A stretch of 41,424 nucleotides of DNA, taken from NCBI GenBank assembly GCA_015680685.1, contig MNCI01030123.1, forward strand, positions 1,437,090 to 1,478,513. The letters run 5' to 3'. The stretch comes from Gnetum montanum. Lineage: Eukaryota; Streptophyta; Gnetopsida; Gnetales; Gnetaceae. Positions 22,640-33,448 of the stretch are shown piece after piece; the first letter of the stretch is position 1; each line of letters opens with the position of its first letter. A program made the translations under genes and the position numbers. The notes under the pieces are model-generated. The model searched no databases. It saw only the letters and a program-made list of their open reading frames with translations, and was not told where the DNA came from.

Positions 22640-23475
22640 ATCATGACTTCCACCACACATCGTGAGATGCTATTCAAAATGTTGACTTTCATTCCCATAG
22701 GTGAGGACATCCATACTAATGAGAAATCCATCCATGTAGTGATGGTTTATCCTTCACCAAGGGAGGAGAAGTCAACATCCCTAGTATTTCATGATAGAGA
22801 AATCAAGGCCAATCTCCAAAATGGTGAACTAGGACTCCTCTATTCATAACCATACATGTAGCGAAATTCAAAGTGCATTTGATGCATATTGATGATGGAT
22901 CTGCAAAAAATGTCATCCCATGTGCCATCGTTGAATGCTTGAGCTTAATAGAACAAATATAGCCTAAAACAACCACAGCTCTCAAATCCTTCAATGAGTT
23001 AAGGGTTGTTGTCAAGCGGTCTATCTCCTTGGACTTTGTGGTAGGAGAGTAATTTGCCACAATTGCCAATTTCTTAGTGGAGGAGGAGATGCCAAGGTTC
23101 AAACTTATCCTTGAAAAACCTTGGTTGGCTCAATTACGAGTCATGTATTCACCTACCCATCAAGAAATCCACCTTCCTTAAAAGGGAGGTAAATCATCAT
23201 TCATGATGATAGCATGATTTCCCTAGCTATCAACAATGTGAACATAGAGCAATGGTCTAAAGTAGAGCTTCAAGAGAAAACTCCTAGCCACAAAGTCCAC
23301 TAGCCCAAGAGAGAGGAGCAACCCAAGAACAACAACAATGGGCAACAAGATGTGTCATGGGATGAACTCCCTTTCAACAACATCAATGAAGAGGATGGTG
23401 AGTACAAACTTGTTTAGAAAAGGCCTTATACGTTTCCTAACCTTTCAAAGATTAGGAAGAGTCTACATAAGTAAC
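22640..23475 (+). pseudogene. E2 protease
   Basis: A 68-codon open piece (22,643-22,849) is followed, after a frame change, by HVAKFKVHLMHIDDGSAKNV with the retropepsin-like active site DDGSA. The flap and core region has MPRFKLILEKPWLAQLRVMY. The segment ends in DELPFNNINEEDGEYKLV and RPYTFPNL, matching the end of E3 protease (AELPFQVVDDDVEEYRNK). The active-site triad is better kept than in E3. No RT follows. Confidence 0.7.
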
Positions 23476-23760
23476 ATGTGATCTTTCTCCTTCCACACCA
23501 TGCCCTTATGACCTTTATAGCCATTTGTACCATAATCATTTAGCCTAAGTTTTCTCTTTGTTAATCAGTTATTGCCTTTTTTCTACATTTTATTCTACTT
23601 TTTATGCATATAGCCTAATATTTTATTTTATTTTCATTTACAATTTTTATGGCCTTATTTCTTTCTCTATTTTCTTTTTTTAGCATGATATAAACTAAAA
23701 AAAACCATAAAAACTTCAAAACATAAAATTGCCAAAAAAAATATAAGTTTCTCTTCAACC
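23476..23760. other. Non-coding AT-rich spacer in E2
   Basis: This is T-rich sequence after the protease end with no frame or repeat that I can support. A similar T-rich stretch (TTTATTTTATTTTCATTT type) lies at the matching place in E3 near 27,920. Confidence 0.4.
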
Positions 23761-23946
23761 TTAGTCTGCTAAGACTTTAAACTAGAAAAATGGCCCACCA
23801 TGGACTTAAACTATAAAAAAAAATCACATAACATGGCCCTCCATGGCCTTAAATTGGCAACATAACCACAATGCAACATGGCCTGCCATGGCCTTAAACT
23901 AGCAAAAACAATGCAACTTATGCCTGCCATGGCCTAAATTTGGCAA
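23761..23946 (-). repeat. GGCCATGG-type tandem array in E2
   Basis: Four to five degenerate units of 30-55 bp. On the minus strand each reads roughly TTTAAGGCCATGGAGGGCCAT. The same unit forms the arrays at 27,982-28,211, 34,808-35,110 and 38,583-38,880. It follows gag-PR and precedes the accessory gene, as in E3. From 23,947 to 24,253 there is only AT-rich sequence. Confidence 0.65.
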
Positions 23947-24253
23947 ACATCTCTTTTATTCTATTTTTGTTTAGCCTATTATTGCATTAATTAGCCATTT
24001 AATTTTATAACCAAATGTCAACATATCCATTTACAGCATTTATAACACTAGGACAATATATATAGCCAAAGATGAAACCAAAAATTTAAATTTAAAATAT
24101 TTATAGCATACATAGCCATGGCCACACTATGTGGCAAAATGCCAAATAATAATAATAATAGTCAACTATAACATAGTCTTGGCTAAAAATAGCCATCAAC
24201 ATAAAAGTAAAAACAAATAGCCAACATGCTCAAAAATAAGCAGATGGAGGATG

Positions 24254-24880
24254 CTAAGGGGCATCTAGGGGAGGAAGTGATGGGTCATCCCCACCCTCAT
24301 CACTAGGGCTGCCAACGTCTCCTAATACCTAAAATACAACACATAGCCAATTAGTAACCAACAACCAAAAACCATAACTTAAAAAAAAAACTAAAATATA
24401 AAATGCATCAAACTTATGGGGAGTTTGGCTCCATGACTTCCAAAGGAAAGATGTGGAAGGTCATCCTCCAAACAATGGAGGATTTGATTCTCTACCATAG
24501 TGATCCAGTCAATATCTCCAAGATCAACGCCAGTGAGGATGCGAGTCCTATCTACTACAGTCCAAGTAGATGGCTTCTAAGTAATAGTAGCTATAGAGGT
24601 CTCAACAGCAATAGTGATAATCTGAGAAGCAAGAGACTTCTCCAATGTGATAGTACTCTCAAAGAGCCGATAGGCACTCTCCTCTTGGATCTCCTAAACA
24701 AACATCTCTCTCTTACGTTGTTTAACTGACTCCTCTTTGAGCCACTTTAGGTAGGCCTCACAATTTCCTTTATACTACCACTTGTGATCTTTTTTTTTCC
24801 TACCCCACTCTAGGATCCAAGTGTAGTGATCTTTCCAATCCTTAACCTTTTGGAAGATGAGGTCCATCTACATCTGCTAC
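24254..24880 (-). pseudogene. E2 antisense accessory gene, 3' part
   Basis: It runs opposite to E2 gag-PR. The main exon (24,880 to about 24,400) reads QMDLIFQKVKDWKDHYTWIL, EAYLKWLKEESVKQRKREMF, then STWTVVDRTRILTGVDLGDI and DWITMVENQILHCLEDDLPH. An intron follows, with branch-like TTACTAAT and acceptor AG (plus 24,329-24,330). The last exon (24,328-24,254) encodes an acidic tail, GDVGSPSDEGGDDPSLPP, and a stop. The E3 accessory product aligns by eye over this part: RMQMDLLAQKNQD, then RWTFVEKENVSTSADLGDRN, then an acidic tail. The 5' half is cut off by the LTR at 24,889. Function unknown; extra antisense ORFs are known from Tat-lineage elements such as Grande and Retand. Confidence 0.6.
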
Positions 24881-24888
24881 TTCACCAT

Positions 24889-25382
24889 TGTAGTGACCGA
24901 AAACATCAACGGCTGGAACATCAAGAGGTTATTGGATGAACAGTTTAACCCTAGATTCGTGCAAGGGCCGTGCTAGGAAAAAATGAAAACAAGGTGCCCT
25001 GAATGGTCTAGTCGATCAGGCAGGAACTTAGTCAGTATAACTTAACCTTACGTAAACGTTGCTTTGAAGGCGAGACACGCAAAGTAAAACCAATGATCAA
25101 TAAATGTGGAAATGGAGGAAATGATGTCAAACAATGATAACAGTAAAGAAATAATAGAGTAAACTTGGGTAAGAAAATGCACCACCCCAAGGTTGCAGAT
25201 TCGATTCTTTGTCTTGTTTGAAAGATGTATACCAAGTTATACAATTCCAGAGTCACACAAAGGATTCAAGAGTAACTAGAATGCTCAAGAGAAATTCCAA
25301 CTATGCCTTCTAGGAGCCAACTTAAAAGCCAATTGTAGCAAGAAGCCAACTCTATTTGTTAAAGAGTTAATCAAGGAGCTAA
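24889..25382 (-). mobile_element. Truncated 3' LTR (R-U5 part) of E3
   Basis: It begins TGTAGTGACC at 24,889 and matches the first 490 bp of the LTR at 32,399, about 92% identical over the upper 300 bp. The match stops at 25,382, where the other LTR continues towards its TATA box. The U3 part is lost and the 697-bp segment at 25,383 is joined directly. It cuts into the E2 accessory gene, so E3 probably inserted there. Confidence 0.7.
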
Positions 25383-26079
25383 CTCTTTCTCACGTGCGTG
25401 TGTAGCGGTAGGTGATATGGTTCTAGGAGGGTGCACGGGATTTCCTACAGTTCCTCCTCCAACACTTTAGTATGATCATTTGTTCACACTTATCGGTGAA
25501 GGTAGCAGCTGCAATTACAGAAACCCTATTGCTTGGGACAAACCAGGGTATCCTGAAATTTCTAACCAATGGGTCAATTAGGGGCGAGCAGGCAAAAGGA
25601 TCCAACCAACACCCAAAAAGCCTGAGACGCTTAAGTTGGATCTAGGAGATGACAGTGTATAAGTGTTATCACTTATACAATACATTGTTTGTTGCCTGCC
25701 ACATGGGTATCTACTTTCAAAACCCACCTGGAATCGTTTACTATGTCGGCGGGTGAGTTCTACAAAGATATTTTGTCATGTAATCTATGTACGCTAGACA
25801 CAGATGCTAACAGTGCATGTCTATTTTTTTACCAAGTGTTTTATCGACAGGAGTGGTCTTCACAGTGACATAGACACTTTAGCGTTGGCACATATGGCCC
25901 TGTAGGAGTTTTCCTCCACTAGGAATGTGCATTTTGATGTGATAGGCCAATTCGGGGGTGAGTTCAAAACCTATCCAACTCAATATTCCTAGTTTTATGG
26001 GAGATGTAACGAAGCTAATTGGTTGGATGGGGAATGGGCATCCCTCAAGCCTCTCACTGTTGAAGACGTTTTGGTGGAC
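25383..26079 (+). repeat. Duplicated segment B' (near-identical to 39,735-40,432)
   Basis: By base-by-base comparison it differs from 39,735-40,432 at 14 substitutions, all transitions, plus a one-base gap: about 98% identity. Both flanks differ between copies. The plus strand contains coding-like pieces (DTDANSACLFFYQVFYRQEW and IDTLALAHMAL) in different frames, then WLDGEWASLKPLTVEDVLVD near the upper end. This makes it the likely 5' part of the accessory gene, perhaps with leader or intron sequence. Confidence 0.85.
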
Positions 26080-26446
26080 TATGCTTTATCAGTGAAGGAA
26101 GAGGAAGAGGAAGAGGGAGAAGAGGTGGTGGCCCCTATGACAGGGGTGACTGGAAGAAATAAGGAGGTTCCACCTATAGAGGAGAAGGCCCCTACCGAGG
26201 AAAAAGGGGCCCCAACTGATGAAGAGAGAACCTCCACCGATGAAGAGGAGGAGGAGGAGGAGGGGGCTCCTATCGACAAAGAAAGGGGCCGAAAGAATTA
26301 AGAAGAGGTTCCTAGCAAATGAAATGAGGCCCTTGCTAATGATCCTTTCATAGAGAGAAGCTCAATGCTAGAGGGGTGTATGAGCATGAAGGATGCTACT
26401 ACATTATTGGGTCAACTAGAAGGAGAGGGGCTCCATTTGGATGCTG

Positions 26447-26598
26447 GTGAGTTTGATCACATATTTGACAATGTGCCGATGGGCGACCCCCCNTCACCCC
26501 TGAGGGTTTGTTGGGTAGGAGCTTTACATTGTCATTTATGCTATTCATTAGCCCTATCATGGTTCTCTCCATTTTTACTAACACATTTTACCGTGTAG
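26447..26598 (+). other. Intron 1 of E3 accessory gene
   Basis: Donor GTGAGT at 26,447, branch-like TACTAAC near 26,577, acceptor TAG at 26,596-26,598. It interrupts a codon after the first base, and joining gives an in-frame Ala. The one undetermined base of the window (26,493) lies inside. Confidence 0.65.
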
Positions 26599-26736
26599 CT
26601 GATACCACTGTTGACACCCCCGACCCGTCCTCGATTTGCTTGCGACCATGGACTAAAACCCCTGATAAGTTTATCTTCATGGAAGAGGTTGTCAATGACA
26701 TGATCAATTGTGTAAGGAAGGTCAACCTGGAAGTGG

Positions 26737-26826
26737 GTAAGCTAAAACGCTACGCTAGACTCTACATTGTTGTTGCATTCACTACGCTTCTGTGACTAAT
26801 GCCTTTTTTTTATGTATGGTTGGTAG
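26737..26826 (+). other. Intron 2 of E3 accessory gene
   Basis: Donor GTAAGC at 26,737, branch-like TGACTAAT near 26,792, a T8 tract, and acceptor TAG at 26,824-26,826. It is also phase 1, and joining keeps the frame (LEV to SHLKWNPKRT through one Ala). Without removal the frame meets a TGA near 26,795. Confidence 0.7.
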
Positions 26827-27981
26827 CTTCTCATCTCAAGTGGAACCCTAAGAGGACAGTTAAGGTCGATGCCATGCCTGCATTTCGACTGGAGGTGACC
26901 AAAGTACCTCATCACATATACGATGAGGCAAGCCAATGTGCTTTATACTTGACGTGCTCCTTGTGGGAGTGCAGACACGTGAATGAACACCTTTGGAAAT
27001 GGGTCCAAAGGCTTGAGAAGGAGAAGGCCAACCTAACCACCAAGGTGGGAGATCTTTGTTCTAGAAATGAATTCCTGTTGGCCTGAGATACCAATGATGA
27101 CAGTTGGCACACAACCATCATTGACTACGCAAGGTATTGGATGATTGTGCATCACAACAATGAGGCCACTTGAGAGATAATAGAGTAGCGTATGCAGATG
27201 GACCTATTAGCCCAGAAGAATCAAGACTAGAAAGATTATAGTGCCAAGGTTTACAAATGGGGGAAGACACAGAAAAATCACAAACATATGTATAATCTAG
27301 AGCGTGCCAACTATCGTAACCAATACAGGAATGCCTTAATCAAACTACATACACATTAGGTATTCCTTGATATTATTGGTGCTTTTGGGACTTACGACAA
27401 GTTCATGCAATAGGTGATAGTGAGTGAGTCCCCTGAAAGAAAAGTGACCTTTCCCATGGTTGAGACCACCACTACACCCTTTTCTCATGGACCTCCAAGA
27501 TGGACATTTGTGGAGAAGGAGAATGTTTCTACAAGCGCTGACTTAGGTGATAGAAATTGGGTCGATATCACAGAAGAGGAGATCTTATAGTGCCTAGTGG
27601 CAGGACTGGATCAGATACCTCCCGAAATAGACATGGGGTCGTCTCGGGTCAATCATCCTTTGGCATAGAGACAATTTATTTTTTTGGAGTCTAAACTACA
27701 GCTCTAGTTGTCTAGTCTATTCTTTTATGGTGCAAGATCCAAGTGAAAATGTAGGGCCTACCGAAGAAGGAAATGATGGGATAGGTGAAGGATCATAGCA
27801 TAGTAGCTGACCCTTTTATTTGATTTGAAAAAATGATACATACATTGTTAATTTGTGAAAGAAGAACTTAAAATACCAAGAAATTTATTTTTCCTATGTG
27901 TTATATGTTGTATCTATTTATTTTCATTTTATTTTATTCTACTTTTATTTATGAATTGCATTCGCTATGAACATCTTGTTT

Positions 27982-28211
27982 TAGTTTTGGGCCATTTCAG
28001 ACCATAACGATAGTTTAAGGCCGTTTTGGGCCATTGCTAGTTTTAGGCCATTTCGGGCCATCGCAATGAGGATAAAGGAAAATCTTGCTAGTTTTAGGCC
28101 TTAGTAGGCCATGTGTAGTTTTAGGCCATTTCGGGTCATGGTGATGATGGTAAAGAAAAAAGAAAAGAAAAAACAAATTTTTCCAGTTTTAGGCCTTAGC
28201 GGGCCATTGTG
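27982..28211 (+). repeat. GGCCATTTCGGGCCAT-type tandem array in E3
   Basis: Six units, about 25-60 bp apart, of the type TAGTTTTAGGCCATTTCGGG. It lies just past the end of E3 protease in element sense and before the accessory gene tail. Orientation relative to the element is the same as in E2. Confidence 0.75.
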
Positions 28212-28378
28212 TAATGCAAATGAAGGAAATGTGAACGATTTTAAAGAATGAGTTAGACACTTAGCATAGATGAATGAATGTGAAACAAACAAGGATTAAA
28301 TGTGCAATGGATGTTAATTGGGTAAGGAGCAGTGGAGTTGTTATGCTACATGAGTAACGAGTATCCTTGCAACTGCTT

Positions 28379-29030
28379 TCAAACCCATTCTGGGTTTGGC
28401 GACAGGTAAGGCTGAGAGGCTTTATTGCGGTATTCTTCTACATCATCGTCTACTACTTGAAAAGGCAACTCAGCCCATGCAGTTTCATTTTTTGAGCCAT
28501 CATCTTGGGTCGGCTCTTTCATTAAAAAGTTAGTATAGATGGAGATAGGTGCCTCATTCTCAGAGGTTATAACCTCTGAACCTTGCTCCATATCTACGTT
28601 GTTTATTGCCTGGGTTGTCACCTCGTCACCATGGATCACCACCTCCCTACCTATGTAAGGTAGGTGGATTTCCTGATGTATGAGTGAAGAGACGACCCTA
28701 AGTTGGGCTAACCATGATCTCCCCAAGATCAGGTTAAACTTAGGCATCTTTTCCACTATGATAAATGTTGCATTTATGGGAAACTGGTCCCCTGCCACAA
28801 AGTCAATGTGGATGGTACCTTTCACCACTACCCATGCCCCGTTGAATAACTTCAAACATGACATTGTCATGGTTTTGATTTGGTCTACCAAACCCAGCTT
28901 GTCCACTATGGGGAACAAGATGACGTTCATAGCAGCCCTGTCATCAACATGTACTCTTCAGATCTTATGTTGACTGACCCAATTTGTGATGAATAGGGTT
29001 GCTATCGTCACCTAACCCTTCAGGGTCTTC
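28379..29030 (-). pseudogene. E3 protease
   Basis: An open 183-codon piece (28,379-28,930) and the sequence before it encode TLFITNWVSQHKI, then VHVDDRAAMNVILFPIVDKL, DFVAGDQFPINATFIIVEKM and PKFNLILGRSWLAQLRVVSS. The active site reads DDRAA where E2 has DDGSA, so a Gly to Arg change probably inactivated it. NLILGRSWL is the usual ILGRP/DWL-like landmark of plant gypsy proteases. The frame ends normally with TGA after AELPFQVVDDDVEEYRNK. No RT follows. Confidence 0.8.
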
Positions 29031-29329
29031 CCTAATGGACTCGTCACAGAATGTCAATTGGGATGGTCGTGGTTCTTTAGGCATAGAAGGAAGCATGACC
29101 CAATGGATTTCTTTCTCTTCTACCGACATGTTCTAGTCCACTAGTATGGTCGTTAACATGTGAACTAGAGGCTCAAGGTGTGCGATGGAATTCATTACCA
29201 GGTCATACAGGCTCAACGTTGTATTCTTTTATTTTAGAGCCTGCTTGACCTGAGTAATAGTGCTTAGGAGGTCGTGTCCACCTTCCTATTTTTTGTTGCC
29301 CTTCTCTTCCTCCATTCATCCCAAAAGAT

Positions 29330-32083
29330 AGATTTCCAAAGGAGGAGTAGTTTCGGGTTTGGGGTTAGACCCCTTTGGGTGAGGTGGTGATGACTGTGCA
29401 CGCGTAGCGATGTTAACTCTTGGTGAAAAGGTGGGCGTAGATGTAGAGGATGAGGGAGTAGGCTTGGAAGGACCTGGGGTAGTACGTTCCTTAGCCATTT
29501 TACCTGTCAAGCACTCTTCTCATTTCCTAGAATGAGAAGGTTGTGTTGTCATCTTATGCTAGTTTCGTGGGACTGGGGCAGCTGAGTGGTTTGGCCCCCT
29601 AATGATGAATGGTGTTTGTGGCATTAGTGTGGGCTATGGTACAATTTTGATGATAGAAGGTGCAAGGGCAGATGTCTAAGGAGGGACTTTTAGGACAAAC
29701 AGTTGCTGCAGCATTTTTCCTGTCGTTGTTTGTGTCCTTACGCTACATTGGGGTATACGAACAACAAATGGCTGCTGTGGTGGTTCCAGGTTACCGTCTA
29801 TGCCAATGGTGTTGATGATGTACCCTACATTATTAGTGTTGAGGGGATCCTTGTAAACATGCATGGATTGATTTTCAAGGCGGATAGGGTTTCTTTCGTC
29901 CAGCACCAACTTTCCCTGATCAATCATCCGCTAAATGTCATCTTTTAGGGCCAGACAGTAATCTATGTTGTGACCACAAAGTTGATGGTAGTCACAAAAC
30001 CATTCTAGCCTAAAATTCTTAGGAACTGGGGGCTCATTGAACAAAGCTAAGGAGGGGTTCCTAAAGAGTTCATAGTACCGTTGATGCCTCTTGGTTTCTT
30101 CCTCTGACATCTGTTTGTGTTGAATGTACCCCACCCCTAGCAATTTCTTCAGAGGTTCTAAAGGCTTGACAAGTAGCATGGTGTACTTGGAGCAATCTTT
30201 AGGATTGAAGTTGGGTTTAGGTGGGGTGGATGCTTTGAGTGCCGATGTGGAGGGTTGAGCAACATTACCTAGGTTAGCTGTGGGGTTAGTTAGTGTTGTA
30301 GTCACTTTCTTGTTATTTTTGTTGTTGGGCTTGGCCTCGTTTGCCATGGTGACCTTGTCCTTCTCTTTGTATTTTTTAGTATGTGCATTTTTATATGCGA
30401 CATAGGCTGGGTCCCTACTGGCTTTGGCCACATCTTGGATGCTTTTCGTCTATGTAAAAGCTTGACTTAGAGAGAGTGGGGCTAGGTAATATAGCTTGGA
30501 TTTGATGAGATTGTTCACTGCCCCCTTGAAGATGGCCAGCAAGTGGGCCTCCGTGATAGGCTCACGAATGTTTTTCAAGGTGGTGCTCCACCACTGTATA
30601 AACCTCTACACCAACTCTAGTGGGTCTTGCTTAACTCTCATTAACTGATCCAGTGTGACTTTGGGCTTCAAGTTATACTTGAAGCAAGTCACAAACTGAG
30701 TCAGTAACTCCTCCAACGTTGAGATGGAGGCACACCGGAGTACGTGGTACTAGTCTAAAGCTTTTATTTTCATAGACATTGCAAACACACAAATGATGGT
30801 ATGTAGCCATTTTTGTAGTAATAAAGAATTAGATCTGAATGTGACTAGATGTGCATTAGGGTCATCCTCCCTGTTGTATTTTGTAAATTGGGGGAGCAAC
30901 ATCCCAGGGGGTAGTGTAAGCATGGGAACCATCAGGCGGATGGGGTCATCATGGTAAAAATCCATGATTTGCACCGTATCAAAACCGATAGCTTTGAGGC
31001 ATTTAACCTCTTTGGTAAGGGTCTGGATAACTTGGAATGCTTGATCCAGACCTAGAGACAATGCAAATGGTTGTGGGGTTGCAGGGGCAACCATCGTTTG
31101 TGGTGTAGCAAAGGTAGTGGCTTGGGTCATAGGAGGGGCCGTTGGGGCTACCCTTGCGATGGGTGTTGCTTGTGCAGTTCACCACCCAGTGGGTGGTGCT
31201 ACTGGAGCAATGGTTTCTGGTGGTACTGCAAGGTTGGTCATTTGCATGACTAATGGAACAAGCCAAAGTCCCACACTTGGTTGCGACACCTGCAGGACTT
31301 GGTATGCTTACTGATAAGGATGTTGCAACATCTAGTGGGGCTACGAGGTGGGGAGAAAAGTGGCTAGGGTACACCACGTGGTTGGTGTTAGACCTGCTAC
31401 TAATGATGGAACAGATGCGGGCAATGAGGTAGGAGTAGAGGCTCCAAGCAGCTATGAAGTAGAAGAAGTATGTATGTAGGGCAATGTGGGCATAATCGGT
31501 GCTTGGTATAAGGATGGGATGGAATGGGGGGATGAGTGCCTACGTATGAAACTGAGGGAGGCACCTGCTGATACGCTGAGGATGCAGGATGGCTACCCAT
31601 AGCGGATGAGAACGTAGATTGGGGTGGATTTATGGTGATCACAAAGGGATCCATCATAAAAAGGGGGTTTGACTTGAAGGCCACGGTAGAAGGGATGATC
31701 ATAGGGTAAGTTTGACAATCCCCCTCAGACTGGGAGTCCAGATCTTCCTGCCTGTCCTAGAACACTTCATCACAATGGGATAACATGTCCCACTCCCTAG
31801 GTCTAGTGACTCGTAGCAGCTGATCGAAGATCCACCGATGGGTCTCTGTTAGGGGGATGGCTACATCGGGGTTGGGGACAAACTCCTTCCCATTCTGATA
31901 AGGGAACTTGAAATTACACTTGTGCTTGAGTTCTTTGCAATCTAGGGGAAAATTTGCCTAGACCTTTGCGCAGATGAAGTCATAACGCTTTGCGTCTTGT
32001 GCCAAGAACTCGGGTGACAAGTGTCGAACCCTAAGGGATTGGCATGGCACCAACACCAGGCTAGGTGACCACTCAACACTCAT
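29330..32083 (-). pseudogene. E3 gag
   Basis: The likely start is the ATG at 32,083, beginning MSVEWSPSLVLVPCQSLRVR, 295 bp after the primer binding site. A Pro/Ser-rich stretch follows (31,400-31,702). The capsid part has LDQAFQVIQTLTKEVKCLKA, FYHDDPIRLMVPMLTLPPGM and FKYNLKPKVTLDQLMRVKQD. Then comes the nucleocapsid motif CDYHQLCGHNIDYC, with all four zinc ligands (30,431-29,931 piece). The frame continues through MIDQGKLVLDERNPIRLENQ and a Thr/Pro/Ser-rich tail to the protease. There are few stops, nearly all TAG (30,606-30,608 and 30,450-30,452 among them), and some frame changes. This is the best preserved gag here. Confidence 0.85.
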
Positions 32084-32377
32084 GGTGCTTTAGGCTGAGA
32101 AAGGAGCCTCAAGGCTCAAGGTTAAAATAGCAGTCATTGTCGGAATCATCTTGCGTATTGGAAAAAAAGGACAGATCGCAAATTAAGAAACACGGAGATC
32201 AAAAGGAGGTCGAAGGCTTTTCGTCCTGCCAGATTCCAAAGGAACCGTTGTCATGACCAATCTACATCACATGATGCATAAACAACCACAAAAGGGTGTC
32301 ACGTTTATGCTAGTGCATGATAGGGTACAGAGAGCATGCAAGACTACCCATAGGACACAGAAAAGGCACCAAAAGTT

Positions 32378-32393
32378 CCTCCTTCTAGCGCCA
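32378..32393 (-). other. Primer binding site of E3
   Basis: The minus strand reads TGGCGCTAGAAGGAGG, five bases inside the LTR terminus at 32,399. It is almost identical to the E1 candidate at 12,056-12,071. Confidence 0.7.
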
Positions 32394-33001
32394 AAAATTG
32401 TAGCAACCAAAAACGTTGGTGGTTGGAACACCGAGAGGTTGTCAAGAAAATAGTTCAACCCCGAATCCATGTGAGGGTCATGCTGGGGAAAAACAGAAAT
32501 GAGGTGCCCTGAACGGTTTGGTTGTTCAAACAGGAACTTAGTTAGTATAACTCAACCTTACATAAATGTTGCTTCGAAGGTGAGACACGTAAAGTAAAAC
32601 CAATGATCAATAAATGTGAAAATGGAGGAAATAATGGCAAATAATGATAACAGTAAAGAAATAACAGAGTAAACTTGGGTAAGAAATTGCACTGCTCCAA
32701 GGTTGCAGATTCGATTCTTTGCCTTGTTTGAAAGATGTATAACAAGTTATACAATGCCAGAGGCACACAGAGGATTCAAGAGTAACTAGAATGCTCAAGA
32801 GAAATGCCAACTATGCCTTCTGGGAGCCAACTTAAAAGCCAATTGCAGCAAGAAGCCAACTCTATTTTTTGAAGAGTCAATCAAGGAGCTAACCAGTCAA
32901 AGAAAAATGGCAACAAGCCAACTGCTCTTCTCAATGTAAAATGCCAACTTTTTGAACAAAAAATACAATCAGAAAAGCCAACCCCTTGAGCGTTGCTTGC
33001 T

Positions 33002-33014
33002 GGGGTATTTATAA
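33002..33014 (-). promoter_or_regulatory. TATA box of E3 LTR
   Basis: The minus strand reads TTATAAATACCCC, about 600 bp from the LTR lower end, which would be the R-U5 length. Confidence 0.6.
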
Positions 33015-33448
33015 GGCCAAGAGTAGGCGAGAAATGGGGCTTGGATGCCACATGTCCTAGACCCCACAAGATGCTGACATGCCCACATTGTGTTGGGGTG
33101 CAATGCTAGTCATGAACTTGGCTACATTGTGACTATGCCTCCAGCATTGTATGTGTCGAGATCAATGTGCTAACAATGCAAACAAAGATGGAGCTTATGC
33201 TCCATGACTACGTCTTCCTTGCTCTTATAGGTAGGGTCTAGTGTAGGAACAATGTTTTTGGGAGCTAAACAAGGGTATGCAAAATGGAGTAAAATTGCTG
33301 ATTCCGCTAAGGAGATGCCAAAATGAAGAAGATTGACGTTTGTAATTTCTAGAACTACACGAATACATCTTGATGCTTTCGTACAAGTGTTGTATTACCC
33401 ACGCTATCAAGTTTGCTGGCATAGTGTAAGGGACTACTTGCTACGTTG

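Larger units (their letters stand above)
25860..27798 (+). pseudogene. E3 antisense accessory gene, spliced, unknown function
   Basis: It runs on the plus strand against E3 gag-PR. After EWASLKPLTVEDVLVD comes an acidic, Glu-rich region (26,023-26,301), then GQLEGEGLHLDA up to a donor at 26,447. Two canonical introns follow (26,447-26,598 and 26,737-26,826); removing both keeps one frame. Next come PDKFIFMEEVVNDMINCVRK, a helical, charged part (KWVQRLEKEKANLTTKVGDL), RMQMDLLAQKNQD, and RWTFVEKENVSTSADLGDRN near 27,500. A last exon ends at the TAG at 27,796-27,798 with the acidic tail NVGPTEEGNDGIGEGS. It is homologous to the E2 gene at 24,254-24,880. A few TAG stops make it a pseudogene now. 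The shared exon pattern argues for real expression in the past. No catalytic motif is visible. Confidence 0.6.

Noticed and set aside
26023-26301. Glu-rich 92-codon ORF as an independent small gene
   Set aside because: It is in frame with the accessory gene before intron 1 and better explained as its acidic region.
31071-31314. Two plus-strand ORFs rich in Gly, Trp and Cys
   Set aside because: Antisense shadows of the Pro/Ser/Thr-rich part of E3 gag.
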